A stretch of 64,000 nt of DNA from Pseudomonas sp. EpS/L25 (GCF_001512295.1 NZ_LNUP01000001.1:177651-241650), one strand, 5' to 3'; positions 9,530 through 20,143 are shown, numbered from the stretch's first letter. Translations and numbers: made by a program. The notes: a model not told the origin generated them from the sequence alone.

Positions 9530-10729
9530 TCACACGGTGGCCTCCGCAGGGCGCCGCCCGCCTGTGATGGACTGGCGCCGATTCGCCACCAGTTCTGCCG
9601 CCTTGCGTACCGGGTCGTCCTCGGTGTGGACGTAGCGCATGAACATCGCTACGGTCTTGTGCGCCGTCAGCGCCATACCAACCTTGACCGGAATACCCGA
9701 GTTGGCGATGTCCGTGGTCGAGCGGTGCCGAATGCCGTGCGTGCCGACGTGTGGCACGCCGGCCGCCTTGAGCGCGCGCTTCCAGCCGCCGTAATACTCG
9801 CCGTAGGTCATGTGCCTGGTCGGATCGTTGGGCGACGGCAGAGCGTAGGGGCAGCCCTCCCGCCGTGGCGCGGTCGAGAACAGGCGATGGGCTTCCTCGC
9901 TCATGGGCTTGGAGATACCGCCGGTCTTGCTGTCGGGCCAGACCACGCGCCGCTTCTCCAGATCAATCCACTCCCATTCAAGCGAGACAATCTCCGAACG
10001 GCGGGCGGCGAATTCGAATTGCAGGCGAATTGCCAGCGGGATGACGTAATTCTCCAGCCCCTGGGCCTCCAGATGCTCAAGGTGACGGAAGATGCGCACC
10101 ATTTCCTCGTCGTTGATGAGCCGAGTTACCTTGCCGGCCGGGAACATCGGGACGTGACGGCACGGATTCGTGCCGTCCGGGCGGTAGCCCCACACTTCGG
10201 CCAGGTTGAACATCTTGCGCAGCACGCCGAAGGTTCGGTTCGCCTCGGCCGGCTTGTAGGCCAGCTTCTTCATCAGCGCCGCGATGTCCGGGCGCTTCAC
10301 GTCCTGCACCTTCATCCGTCCCAAAATGGGGGTGATGTTGCGGTTTATGACGCCCCAGTAGCCGCGCTGGGTGGTCGCCTTGTTGCGTTGCTTGGAATAG
10401 TCCTCCATGAAGGTGTGGCAATACTCCTTCATGGTCGGTGCCTTGCGGGCGGCGTTCTTGGCCGCGCTCGGATCGCCACCCCGGCGAACCTCAGCCAGCC
10501 ACTCCTGCGCCATGACGCGGGCCTGCTCGACGGTCAGTTCCCCGTACTGGCCCAGGGCGGGCTTGCGGCGCTCGCCAGCGTTCGTGCGGTACTGGAGCAT
10601 GAACACCTTTCGGCCGGCCGGGGTGATCTTGCACAGGAAGCCGGGGACCACGGTATCCCGCAGCTCGACTGCCTGCGCCTGGGGCTTTGCCGCATCGACA
10701 GCGGACTTGGTGAGCTTGATTCTTGCCAT
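9530..10729 (-). CDS. Tyrosine recombinase/integrase of the defence island
   Basis: A phage-type site-specific recombinase of 399 residues. The N-terminal DUF4102-like arm-binding region (ARIKLTKSAVDAAKP ... VPGFLCKITPAGRKVF) is followed by a SAM-like core and a catalytic domain with RRSEIVSLEW (first Arg), GIRHRSTT (box II) and the Tyr in TVAMFMRYVH. The start at 10729 is chosen because GAGGAG stands 6 nt upstream; the frame is open further to 10765 without similarity. It marks the right border of the island; its attachment site is probably just right of 10730. Confidence 0.9.
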   Translation of the reverse strand: MARIKLTKSAVDAAKPQAQAVELRDTVVPGFLCKITPAGRKVFMLQYRTNAGERRKPALGQYGELTVEQARVMAQEWLAEVRRGGDPSAAKNAARKAPTMKEYCHTFMEDYSKQRNKATTQRGYWGVINRNITPILGRMKVQDVKRPDIAALMKKLAYKPAEANRTFGVLRKMFNLAEVWGYRPDGTNPCRHVPMFPAGKVTRLINDEEMVRIFRHLEHLEAQGLENYVIPLAIRLQFEFAARRSEIVSLEWEWIDLEKRRVVWPDSKTGGISKPMSEEAHRLFSTAPRREGCPYALPSPNDPTRHMTYGEYYGGWKRALKAAGVPHVGTHGIRHRSTTDIANSGIPVKVGMALTAHKTVAMFMRYVHTEDDPVRKAAELVANRRQSITGGRRPAEATV

Positions 10730-10827
10730 GATGACTCCTCGGAAACCCCGGTTTCCAAGAGCCACATGGGAGCCACGCGACCGGAAGCCGGGTCAAGTTT
10801 CGGAAAGCACCGGCATATGTTGAACTC

Positions 10828-10866
10828 GCCTAAGTGATTGATAAACCTGCTGTAGCAGGCTTAGGC
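10828..10866. repeat. Nested inverted repeat between integrase and backbone
   Basis: GCCTAAG (10828-10834) pairs with CTTAGGC (10860-10866), and inside it CCTGC-TGTA-GCAGG (10846-10859) forms a second hairpin. It lies 100 bp upstream of the integrase gene, where an attachment site or an integrase regulatory site would be expected. It has no T-tract and does not look like a terminator. The role is unknown. Confidence 0.4.
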
Positions 10867-10903
10867 ATAGTCCAGAGAAGTACCGGGCTGGAGTCATCGT
10901 GAA

Positions 10904-10948
10904 ACAAAAAATCACTCGCCGATTCTTGCGCGAACTTCTAGAACACCC
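10904..10948. repeat. Solitary end of the 173-bp MITE family
   Basis: This stretch matches the reverse complement of about the first 45 bp of the element at 17039-17211 with only a few differences (shared core AAAAAATCACTCGCC, then ATTCTTGCGCGAACTTCT). Only one end is present, so it is a relic of the same transposable family, left at the junction between the island and the kinase gene. Confidence 0.7.
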
Positions 10949-10994
10949 CCCTGGCGGGCTACCCTGCCCGTCCCCTCGCTGGAACGGCTGTCTC

Positions 10995-13016
<2,022 letters not shown>

Positions 13017-13035
13017 CCCCAACAGGAGCCGCGCC

Positions 13036-13596
13036 ATGGGTTTTCGCCTCACCGAGATCTACACCCGCCAGGGCGACGCCGGTGATACCGGTCTCGCCGA
13101 TGGTAGCCGGGTACCCAAGGACCATCCGCGTATCGAGGCCATCGGCGCGGTGGACGAACTCAACAGCGCCTTGGGCCTGCTGCTCGCCGAACTGGCCGAG
13201 GACGCGCGCCTGGCCGAGGTGAGCGAGATTCTCGCGCCTTGCCAACACCGCCTGTTCGACCTCGGCGGTGAGCTGGCGATGCCCAGCTATCGCGCGCTGC
13301 AAGCCACTGAAATCGAGCGTCTGGAGCAGGTCATCGACCGCTGGAACACCGAGCTGGGACCGCTGGAAAACTTCATCCTGCCCGGCGGCTCCCGCGCCGT
13401 GGCCCAGGCCCATGTCTGCCGGACCCTGGCACGCAGCGCCGAGCGACGCTGCCGCAGCCTGCACGCGGTCGAGCCACTGGAGGGCCAGGGGCTGCCCTAT
13501 CTCAACCGCCTGTCCGACCTGCTGTTCGTCGCGGCACGCATCGTCGCCCGGCGCCAGGGCGTGAGCGAGGTGCTCTGGCAGGCCGCGAAACCATGA
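13036..13596 (+). CDS. PduO-type ATP:cob(I)alamin adenosyltransferase
   Basis: A 186-residue protein that transfers adenosyl from ATP to cob(I)alamin to make coenzyme B12 in the cytoplasm. The N-terminal ATP-binding signature TRQGDAGDTGLADGSRVPKD and the following IGAVDELNSALGLL are diagnostic; FILPGGS and the conserved RxxxRRCRSL-type helix with YLNRLSDLLFVAAR follow. It starts 20 bp after the kinase gene and overlaps the next gene by 4 bp, so the three are probably one operon. Length is normal for the family. Confidence 0.93.
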   Translation: MGFRLTEIYTRQGDAGDTGLADGSRVPKDHPRIEAIGAVDELNSALGLLLAELAEDARLAEVSEILAPCQHRLFDLGGELAMPSYRALQATEIERLEQVIDRWNTELGPLENFILPGGSRAVAQAHVCRTLARSAERRCRSLHAVEPLEGQGLPYLNRLSDLLFVAARIVARRQGVSEVLWQAAKP

Positions 13597-14648
13597 GCGC
13601 GCCAGCAACGCCACCCGCGCGCCGCCACGAGGGACTGCTCGCGCTGTGGGACGGCCTGATCCTGATCCTGGTCTGCCTGAACCTGGCGCTGATCCTGTTC
13701 GACAGCCTCTATGCCCTGGGGCCGCTCAACCAGGCCCTGGCCGCCGTGCTGCCCGGCTTCCACGCCTTCTATGGCGAACGCATCCATGCCCATTTCACCC
13801 GCATCGACCTGGTGTTCGTGGCCTTCTTCATCGCCGACGTGCTGCTCGGCTGGCTGGTGGCGGTGATCGAGCGGCGCCATGCGCGCTGGTTCCACTATCC
13901 CTTCATCCATTGGTACGACGTGCTCGGCTGCATCCCGCTGGGCGGCTTCCGCCTGTTGCGGGCGCTGCGCATCATCTCGTTGCTCTTGCGTCTGCAACGC
14001 CTGGGGCTGATCGACATGCGCCGCTGGCGGCCCTATCGGCTGTTCGATCACTATTACCAGCTGCTCATGGAAGACCTGTCGGACCGGGTGATGATCAAGA
14101 TCTGCGGCGAGTTGCAGGACGAGCTGAACACCCGCGACGACTTCTCCCAGAGCGTCATCGATCGCGTCATCCGTCCGCGTAAGCAGCGACTGATCGACGG
14201 CATGGCGCTGCGCATCCAGACGCTGGTGGAACAGGGCTACAGCCAGAATCGCGCTACCCTGGAGCGACTGGTGGGTGACGTGGTGCAGCGCGCGCTGGAC
14301 GACAATCCCGATCTCGCCCGTCTCAAGCGACTCCCCATGGGCGAGCGCCTGGCCGAGACCCTGGACGGGGTGCTCACCGACATCGTCAACGGCCTGGTGC
14401 GGGAGGCAGCGGCCAGCCTGCGGACCCGCGACTTCCGCGCCCTGGCCAGTCGCCTGGCCGATCAGGGCTTCGACGAGAGCCTGCCCAGCGGCGCCCAGGA
14501 CAGCGCCCTGGACGAGGTGCTGGTGGAGATCCTCGAGGTCTTCAAGCAGAAGGTCCTGCAGCGCCGGCTCGATCAGCTCGACGGCGAGCTCTGGCCGCAG
14601 GCATGGCAACGCAGCGAGATCGACCCGATCAACGCGCCCCGGAACTGA
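13593..14648 (+). CDS. Voltage-sensor/ion-transporter-like inner-membrane protein
   Basis: A 351-residue protein with three or four predicted TM helices in the first 140 residues (LWDGLILILVCLNLALILFDSL; IDLVFVAFFIADVLLGWLVAVI; WYDVLGCIPLGGF) and an Arg-periodic segment (FRLLRALRIISLLLRLQRL) resembling the S4 helix of voltage-sensor domains. A long cytoplasmic helical domain follows. No pore-loop selectivity motif is visible, so channel function is uncertain. Its ATG overlaps the adenosyltransferase stop. Confidence 0.6.
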   Translation: MSAPATPPARRHEGLLALWDGLILILVCLNLALILFDSLYALGPLNQALAAVLPGFHAFYGERIHAHFTRIDLVFVAFFIADVLLGWLVAVIERRHARWFHYPFIHWYDVLGCIPLGGFRLLRALRIISLLLRLQRLGLIDMRRWRPYRLFDHYYQLLMEDLSDRVMIKICGELQDELNTRDDFSQSVIDRVIRPRKQRLIDGMALRIQTLVEQGYSQNRATLERLVGDVVQRALDDNPDLARLKRLPMGERLAETLDGVLTDIVNGLVREAAASLRTRDFRALASRLADQGFDESLPSGAQDSALDEVLVEILEVFKQKVLQRRLDQLDGELWPQAWQRSEIDPINAPRN

Positions 14649-15483
14649 TCTGCTGCTGCAGATTCTGCACCTGGCTCTGCAGGGTGGTGATGTTTCTCGT
14701 GGTCTGCAGGCGGAAGGCGTCGAATTCCTTGCTGTCCGGGCCGACCGGGCGGGCGTCCAGCTCGCTGCGCAGCACCAGTAGGTCCTGCTGGACGTCGCCG
14801 AGGGTCTGGCTCTGGCCGCTCTGTTTCTTCAGCGCGGCGATATCAGCCTGCAGCGCCTTGTTCTGGGCGTTCAGGCTGGCCACCTGCTCGGCCAGGTTGC
14901 CGGCCTGGGCCACGCCGTTCTTCAGCGCGGCCTGCTCGTCGGCCAGCGCCTTCAGCCGCGTGTCCACCTCGCTGCTGCCGGTCTGCACGGCCTGCACCGC
15001 CGTGGTGAGACTCTGCAGGCGGTTGTCCTGGGCCTGCTGGTTGTCGGTCACGCCCTGTTGCTGCCGAGTGAGCTCGGCGACCTTGGTCTGCAGCGTCTTG
15101 ACCTGCAGCAGCAAGGCCTCGCGGCTGGTGGTGCCGGAGGACTCGCTTTCCACCAGCTTGCCAGAGATGTCTCGCAGTCGGCCCTGGGCATCCTCGCTGA
15201 TGCGCGCGAAGTTTTCCTGGGTAGCCACCACCTGCTCCTGCATCAGCAGCAACTGCTGGTGACTCCACCAGGCGACGCCGGCCAGCGCCAGGGTCAGGGC
15301 AGCGACCAGCACCCACAGCGGCGCCGTGGAGGGACTGCGACGAGCCGAGCGGGCATGCCTGGCGGCGGGCTCAGGAAAGGTTTCGTCGGAATCGACCGGC
15401 TGGCGACCGACGGGACGACGATCATCACGCTCCGGCGTCAGGCTCGGTACGTTGTCCATTTCATCGAGAAGATCGTTGCGCAT
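14629..15483 (-). CDS. Single-pass membrane protein with long coiled coil
   Basis: A 284-residue protein with a polar cytoplasmic N-terminus (about 50 residues), one TM helix (APLWVLVAALTLALAGVAWW) and about 190 residues of Gln/Leu-rich coiled coil predicted in the periplasm. It converges with and overlaps the end of the preceding gene by 20 bp. Such proteins recur in pseudomonads without a defined role; some resemble cell-envelope scaffold proteins. No enzymatic motif is present. Confidence 0.7.
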   Translation of the reverse strand: MRNDLLDEMDNVPSLTPERDDRRPVGRQPVDSDETFPEPAARHARSARRSPSTAPLWVLVAALTLALAGVAWWSHQQLLLMQEQVVATQENFARISEDAQGRLRDISGKLVESESSGTTSREALLLQVKTLQTKVAELTRQQQGVTDNQQAQDNRLQSLTTAVQAVQTGSSEVDTRLKALADEQAALKNGVAQAGNLAEQVASLNAQNKALQADIAALKKQSGQSQTLGDVQQDLLVLRSELDARPVGPDSKEFDAFRLQTTRNITTLQSQVQNLQQQISSGAR

Positions 15484-15689
15484 GGCAGACCTGTGGGCAA
15501 AGGCGGGAAGACGAAATAGCGACCAGTATAACGGTCGTCACGGCCAGCGCGCGGTAGCTGGCCAGGGCTTTCATTGCGGGATCGTGCACCGAAACGCAGT
15601 CTGCGTCGATATCACTGCGCCATCACGGCGCAGGATCAATGGCTGTAGCCACACCGAGCCCGCCCTTCCAGGGGATAGCGCCTTTGGTA

Positions 15690-15705
15690 TGTGATTTGCG
15701 TCACA
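15690..15705. promoter_or_regulatory. Crp/Vfr-type binding site
   Basis: TGTGATTTGCGTCACA matches the TGTGA-N6-TCACA consensus of Crp/Vfr exactly and is palindromic at the ends. It stands 29 bp upstream of the ATG at 15735, between a likely promoter and the Shine-Dalgarno sequence, a position that suits repression or autoregulated activation of the small gene. cAMP-Vfr binding is inferred. Confidence 0.6.
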
Positions 15706-15734
15706 GTCGACCTCAAGCCAAACGGGAGGTGAGC

Positions 15735-16031
15735 ATGGAATACAACAAGGCGTTCTTCGATTGCCTCGGCGCACTGCGCCGTCGACTGCGGCAAGAGCAA
15801 GGCCAGGTGATTCGCTTTGACGAAGCCGAGGCAGTCCCCCGAATGCTGGCGGCCAGCCAGGCCTCGGATGATCCCGAGACCCGTGAACTCGGCGAACGCC
15901 TGGCGAGGCTGAGCGGCCTGGTGCCGGTGGTGGACGCCTTGCCGTCCCTCGCGGAGACAGTGGAGTCGACCTACGTCAGCCAGGAATTTCTCGCGGCCAC
16001 CCGCCGCTACACCGGCCCGCTGCGCGGCTGA
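15735..16031 (+). CDS. Conserved-looking small protein of unknown function
   Basis: A 98-residue soluble protein without a recognised domain (MEYNKAFFDCLGALRRRLRQ at the start). The start is chosen because GGAGGT lies 5 nt before the ATG; an upstream open stretch from 15639 lacks a ribosome site. A perfect Crp/Vfr-like site is just upstream. Its last 25 bp overlap the convergent epimerase-like gene. Function unknown. Confidence 0.65.
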   Translation: MEYNKAFFDCLGALRRRLRQEQGQVIRFDEAEAVPRMLAASQASDDPETRELGERLARLSGLVPVVDALPSLAETVESTYVSQEFLAATRRYTGPLRG

Positions 16032-16951
16032 CGCTGGGCCGGTCGATACTCTTCCAGGGCCGCCCAGGAGCCCGCCTGCGGGCGAAAGCCGAAGGCCTCC
16101 TGGGCGGCACGGATCTCCAGCGTGAAGGGGCTGTCGAGCAAGTCGGGCCAGCGTGCTTCCTGGCGCGGGGTACGCAGCCGCGCATAGAGCGCGCGTGGAC
16201 TCAGGGTCCTCGCCTCGCCCACCGCGGGCAACTCGAAACGCCGCAGCAGGAAGTTGATCGCATCCCAGCACACCAGCGGTTGCCCGTCGCTGAGGTTGAA
16301 CACCTTGCCACTGGCGGCCGCTGGCTGCTCCAGCAGCAGCGTCACCAGTGCCTGGCGCAGGCTCTCGGCGCTGGTGAAGTCCCAGCGATTGAGGCCGTTG
16401 CCATGGCGCCAGAGCTGCTTGGCGCGGGCGCGTTCGAGCAGCCAGCGCGCCCAGTCGCGGTCGGCCAGGCCAAGCACCTGGGCCGGGCGTAGCACCGTTA
16501 CCTGGGGGCCGAATTCCCCCGCGGCCAGGGCCAGGCGCTCCAGTTGCAGCCGTCGCTGGGCCTCGACGCCCCGGGGCTTGGCCGGCACCTGGTCTTCCTT
16601 GAGCCCTTCGCCGCCACGTTCATAGACGCGAGCGGAAGAGACGTAGACGAACTGGGCCACCCGCTGCTGCAGGCAGGCCTCGATCAGCACATGGCCCTGG
16701 CTCAGGGCTGCGACGGTCGGTACGCCCGCCACGTCGGCGCAATGGGCGATGGCATCGATGTCGTCGCACAGGGCCACCACCTGCTCGGGTTGATCGAGCA
16801 GCGCCGGACGGTACTCGGCGCCGCGCTCGACCAGGGCGTCCAGGGTCGCGCCGGGACGGCCGTGCACCCGCACCAGTTGGCCACGGTCGAGCAGATCGCA
16901 GGCCAGGCCTGCCCCGAGCGCCTCGCTGGCGCCCGTGATCAAGATACGCAT
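16007..16951 (-). CDS. NAD-dependent epimerase/dehydratase-like protein (extended SDR)
   Basis: A 314-residue Rossmann-fold protein starting MRILITGASEALGAGLACDL, with the nucleotide-binding GxxxxxG loop. VYVSSARVYERGG matches the strand-4/5 Ser region, but the usual YxxxK active-site pair is not visible (KPRGVEAQRRLQLE at that place), so catalysis is doubtful and an atypical SDR or NAD-binding regulator is possible. The start at 16951 is chosen because similarity begins there. A MITE lies 88 bp upstream of it. Confidence 0.75.
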   Translation of the reverse strand: MRILITGASEALGAGLACDLLDRGQLVRVHGRPGATLDALVERGAEYRPALLDQPEQVVALCDDIDAIAHCADVAGVPTVAALSQGHVLIEACLQQRVAQFVYVSSARVYERGGEGLKEDQVPAKPRGVEAQRRLQLERLALAAGEFGPQVTVLRPAQVLGLADRDWARWLLERARAKQLWRHGNGLNRWDFTSAESLRQALVTLLLEQPAAASGKVFNLSDGQPLVCWDAINFLLRRFELPAVGEARTLSPRALYARLRTPRQEARWPDLLDSPFTLEIRAAQEAFGFRPQAGSWAALEEYRPAQRQPRSGPV

Positions 16952-17038
16952 GTCGCTAGGATTCCCCAAAGGTGCCGCGGCCGCACCGTGGCGACCGGGC
17001 GGCCAGTGTAACCAAAGCCCCGGACGGGCGCCGCTAGT

Positions 17039-17211
17039 GTGGTGTCTCAGAAGTTCGCGCAAGAATTGGCGAGTGATTTTTTGACCTGGGCCAGGCGCCG
17101 CGACGAGTCATAGCAGGGCTATGGCGAGGAGTGGCAACAACGCCCAGGCGGTCCGCCGCTGCGGCCAAAAAAGCGCTGCCAACATTGTGGAGTCAACTTC
17201 TGAGACACCAC
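17039..17211. mobile_element. 173-bp MITE with 17-bp perfect terminal inverted repeats
   Basis: GTGGTGTCTCAGAAGTT at the left and its exact reverse complement at the right (17195-17211) bound a non-coding 173-bp element. GCTAGT flanks it on both sides (17033-17038 and 17212-17217), consistent with a target duplication containing CTAG. The right flank includes the argP stop codon. It encodes nothing, so it would depend on a transposase elsewhere. A solitary end of the same family lies at 10904-10948. Confidence 0.85.
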
Positions 17212-17212
17212 G

Positions 17213-18100
17213 CTAGTCGCGTACCAGCCAGTCGCCAGCACTGCGTTCCAGGTGCCGCGTCAGGGCCTGCAGAGAGGCGCCGCCATTGCGCCAGTGATGC
17301 CAGAACAGCGGCACGTCCACCCAGAGCCCCGGTGCCAGGTCGACCAGGGCGCCGCTGGCGCGGGCGGCAGCGCTCTGGATGTCCGGCAGCAGGCCCCAGC
17401 CGATGCCGCTCAGGGTCATCTGCAGGAAGCCTTCGGCGGAGGGGCAGAGGTGGTAGTCGAAGGGATCGCTGATGCCCAGTTGCTCCAGGTAGCGGTGTTG
17501 CAGCCGGTCGTCCGGCCCGAAGACGATGGCCGGCGCCCGCGCCAGCGCCCGGGGGTCCGGCAGGCCAGCCAGTTGCCGAGCGCGGAATTCCGGACTGGCC
17601 AGGGCACGATAGCGCATGGCGCCCAGGGCGCTGACCCGGGCGCCGGCCAGGGGCTGACCACTGGCGCAGAGACAGGCCGCCACCTCGCCCGCTCTCATGC
17701 GTCTGAGCACCACGTCCTGATCTTCCACCACCAGATCCAGCAGCACCCCCTGCGCCCTGACCCAGGGCCCGACCGCCAGGGGCCACCAGTTGGCCAGGCT
17801 GTCGGCATTGAGGGCGATGCGTAGCCGTTGTGGCGCCTCTTCGGCCAGTCCAGGCACCTCGCTACCCAGGTCCGCCTCCAGCAGGCGCACCTGCTGGATA
17901 TGCCGCAGCAGGCGCAGTCCCGGAGCGGTGGGCTGGGGTGGCGTTTCCCGGACCAGTACCGCCTGGCCGACCCGCGCTTCGAGCAACTTGATGCGCTGGG
18001 ACACGGCCGACTGTGACAGCCCCAGCCGTCGCGCGGCCCGTTCGAAACCGCCCTCCTCCACCACGACGGCTAGGGCTTCGAGCAATTTGTAATCGATCAT
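17213..18100 (-). CDS. argP: LysR-family regulator ArgP of the amino-acid exporter
   Basis: A 295-residue LysR-type regulator. The N-terminal winged HTH (LLEALAVVVEEGGFERAARR ... SQSAVSQRIKLLEARVG) and ETPPQPTAPGLRLLRHIQQV are typical of ArgP/LysG, which sense lysine/arginine and control export. The effector-binding domain fills the rest. It is divergent from a LysE/ArgO exporter with a 97-bp shared control region, the classic arrangement. The start at 18100 begins the HTH directly. A MITE is inserted at its stop codon without truncating it. Confidence 0.9.
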   Translation of the reverse strand: MIDYKLLEALAVVVEEGGFERAARRLGLSQSAVSQRIKLLEARVGQAVLVRETPPQPTAPGLRLLRHIQQVRLLEADLGSEVPGLAEEAPQRLRIALNADSLANWWPLAVGPWVRAQGVLLDLVVEDQDVVLRRMRAGEVAACLCASGQPLAGARVSALGAMRYRALASPEFRARQLAGLPDPRALARAPAIVFGPDDRLQHRYLEQLGISDPFDYHLCPSAEGFLQMTLSGIGWGLLPDIQSAAARASGALVDLAPGLWVDVPLFWHHWRNGGASLQALTRHLERSAGDWLVRD

Positions 18101-18118
18101 CGATTTGGCTAATGCTGC

Positions 18119-18142
18119 ATAAGGAATATTGGTTTTTCTTAT
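18119..18142. promoter_or_regulatory. Imperfect dyad in the argP-exporter intergenic region
   Basis: ATAAGGAA and TTTCTTAT form an 8-bp inverted repeat (one mismatch) around an 8-bp spacer, centred in the 97-bp divergent promoter region. LysR regulators bind such interrupted dyads (T-N11-A class), so this is a likely ArgP site that controls both genes. Inferred from position and symmetry. Confidence 0.5.
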
Positions 18143-18197
18143 ACTCCCGAACTCGGCAAGGTGGCAGCCATTCCGCATCGGCAAGGCCCCTCAACCA

Positions 18198-18797
18198 ATG
18201 AACAGCTACTTCACCGGCCTCTTGACCATGGGCAGCCTGATTATGGCGCTGGGCGCGCAGAACACCTACCTGCTGGCCCAGGGCCTGCGTCGTGAGCACC
18301 ACCTGGCCATCGCCGCCTTCTGCCTGACCTGCGACGTGATCCTGGTAGCCGCCGGGGTGCTGGGCCTGGCCGCGCTGATCCAGCACAGTCCGTTGCTGGT
18401 GGTGATACTGCGCTGGGGTGGCGCCGCCTTCCTGCTCTGGTACGGCGTCCAGGCCTTGCGCCGGGCCTGGCGGCCAGCCGCGCTGGGCAGCCTGGAAGCC
18501 GTGAGTCCGCGTAGCCGGCGCCAGGCACTGCTGGCCGCGGCGGCGGTTTCCCTGCTCAATCCCCACGTCTATCTGGACACGGTATTGCTGGTAGGGTCGC
18601 TGGGCAGCCAGCAGACGGCGCCCCTGGCCTATGTGTTCGGCGCCGCCACCGCCTCCATGCTGTGGTTCTTCGGTCTCGCCCTTGGCGCCGCCTGGGCCGC
18701 GCCTTACCTGGCGCGACCAAACGTATGGCGGTTGATCGATCTGCTGGTCGCCGGAGTGATGTTCGCCGTGGCTGCCCAGTTGATGGTCTCCGCCTGA
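18198..18797 (+). CDS. argO: LysE/ArgO-family basic amino-acid exporter
   Basis: A 199-residue inner-membrane protein with about six TM helices. The N-terminus MNSYFTGLLTMGSLIMALGAQNTYLLAQGL carries the ALGAQN signature of the LysE/ArgO family, which exports lysine or arginine using the proton gradient; SLLNPHVYLDT is a second family motif. The ATG at 18198 is chosen because the family N-terminus begins there. Divergent from argP, which should activate it when basic amino acids accumulate. Substrate is inferred. Confidence 0.88.
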   Translation: MNSYFTGLLTMGSLIMALGAQNTYLLAQGLRREHHLAIAAFCLTCDVILVAAGVLGLAALIQHSPLLVVILRWGGAAFLLWYGVQALRRAWRPAALGSLEAVSPRSRRQALLAAAAVSLLNPHVYLDTVLLVGSLGSQQTAPLAYVFGAATASMLWFFGLALGAAWAAPYLARPNVWRLIDLLVAGVMFAVAAQLMVSA

Positions 18798-18998
18798 GAG
18801 CCTGTTCGAGATCTCGCGAGCTAGAGCCAAACAAGGCCTGGGCGGCCCCACGAAAACATCTGAGGAAGCGGACCGGGCTCGCGAACGAGTTTACGAGTGG
18901 TAAACGAGCATTGTGACGGGGCCACCCAGGCCGGGCTGGCGACCCAAGGCCTTTTCAACGCCGTTTGGCCGCCGCGCAGCAGATCGTGAACAGGCTCT
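18797..18998. repeat. 202-bp dispersed repeat, copy A
   Basis: AGAGCCTGTTC...AGATCT at the left and AGATCGTGAACAGGCTCT at the right form 18-bp imperfect terminal inverted repeats around a conserved interior that contains a GTTTAC-gagtg-GTAAAC palindrome. It begins on the last base of the exporter stop codon. A second copy of the same length lies at 23143-23344. No coding capacity; looks like a MITE. Confidence 0.8.
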
Positions 18999-19062
18999 GA
19001 GACTGGCCTTGGACGCGTGGGAGCCCTAAGCTGCGGCTCTGCTTTCCGTATCGAGATCCGTC

Positions 19063-20028
19063 ATGCCTTTTGCCCGCTCGCTCCGCAGTCAGAGCCTGCT
19101 GCTTTTCGGCGGCAGCCTGCTGCTGATGCTGCTGATCGCCCTGGCCGGCTTCGCCCTGCTCTCCCGCGAGTTGAATCGCTACCAGAGCCTGGTCGAGGGT
19201 CCACTGGAGCGGCTGGTGGAGATCGACGACACCCATCTGAGCTTCAAGATCCAGGTACAGGAATGGAAGAACCTGCTGCTGCGCGGCAGTGATCCGGATA
19301 CGGCCGAACGCTACTGGCAGGCGTTCCTGACCCAGGAGAAAGAGGTCGACCAGCGTCTGCAACGCCTGGCCACCAGCGTCGACGAAGATCTACGGCCGCG
19401 CCTGACAGCCTTGCGTGCCCAGCATGCCCGCCTGGGCGAGCGTTATCGCGCCGGCCGTTCGGCCTACCTGGCCAACGGTCGTGATCCACGCCGGGGCGAT
19501 GCCGAGGTCCGCGGGATCGACCGTGAGACCGCCGAAGGCTTCGCCACCCTGGTGGCCGAGTTGCACGGCCGCACCGCTGCCCAGGTCGCCACCATCCGTG
19601 CCGAAGCCCAGCGCGACATCCTGCTCGGTGGCCTGGCGCTGTTGCTCTGTGGCGGCGGCCTGCTGTTCCTCGGCGTGCGTCTGGTGGAGCGGCGACTGGT
19701 CGATCCGCTGGTGGCCTGCGCCCGGCAACTGGGCCAACTGGCCCGCGGTCGCTTCGGCGAACGCCTACCGGTCGGACGGGACGATGAGCTGGGCCGTCTG
19801 ACCCAGAGCACCAACCTGCTGCGCGACGCCGCCGTACAGCACACCCACGACCTGCGCCACCAGGCCGCCGAAGTCGAAGCCCTGAGCGCCCTGCTGGCCG
19901 CCCAGCTGCTGACCGAACCCGGCCAGCCACCGCGGGACGTCGATACTCAGACGCTGAAGGACGTCAGTCGGCGCCTGGCCGATGTCGCCCGGGATCTGCA
20001 GGACGCCGCCACCCAGCGCCAGGACTGA
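19063..20028 (+). CDS. HAMP-domain membrane protein, receptor-like without output domain
   Basis: A 321-residue protein with TM helix 1 (LLLFGGSLLLMLLIALAGFALL), a periplasmic four-helix-like sensor of about 150 residues, TM helix 2 (ILLGGLALLLCGGGLLFLGVRL), and a HAMP domain (DPLVACARQLGQLARG ... DDELGRLTQSTNLL). After HAMP only about 70 helical residues remain; the conserved methyl-accepting signalling hairpin is absent, so it is a receptor-like protein with shortened cytoplasmic part. The ligand is unknown. Confidence 0.75.
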   Translation: MPFARSLRSQSLLLFGGSLLLMLLIALAGFALLSRELNRYQSLVEGPLERLVEIDDTHLSFKIQVQEWKNLLLRGSDPDTAERYWQAFLTQEKEVDQRLQRLATSVDEDLRPRLTALRAQHARLGERYRAGRSAYLANGRDPRRGDAEVRGIDRETAEGFATLVAELHGRTAAQVATIRAEAQRDILLGGLALLLCGGGLLFLGVRLVERRLVDPLVACARQLGQLARGRFGERLPVGRDDELGRLTQSTNLLRDAAVQHTHDLRHQAAEVEALSALLAAQLLTEPGQPPRDVDTQTLKDVSRRLADVARDLQDAATQRQD

Positions 20029-20039
20029 CGCCAAGGCTT

Positions 20040-20143
20040 GGAACCCGTTCACGATCTAGCGACGAACGGCCTAGGCGGGGCTGGCCTTCCAGGGTCTTTT
20101 CAACGCCGCTTGGCCGACGCGCAGCAGATCCTGAACAGGTTCT
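20040..20143. repeat. Dispersed repeat, copy C (internally deleted)
   Basis: Both 18-bp ends of the 202-bp family are present (GAACCCGTTCACGATCT at the left, AGATCCTGAACAGGTTCT at the right), but about 98 bp of the interior is missing. The right end reaches the rluE stop codon. Intergenic, non-coding. Confidence 0.75.

Noticed and set aside
9455..10837. 460-codon plus-strand frame opposite the island integrase
   Set aside because: No recognisable domain; the opposite strand encodes a full tyrosine recombinase with all catalytic residues.
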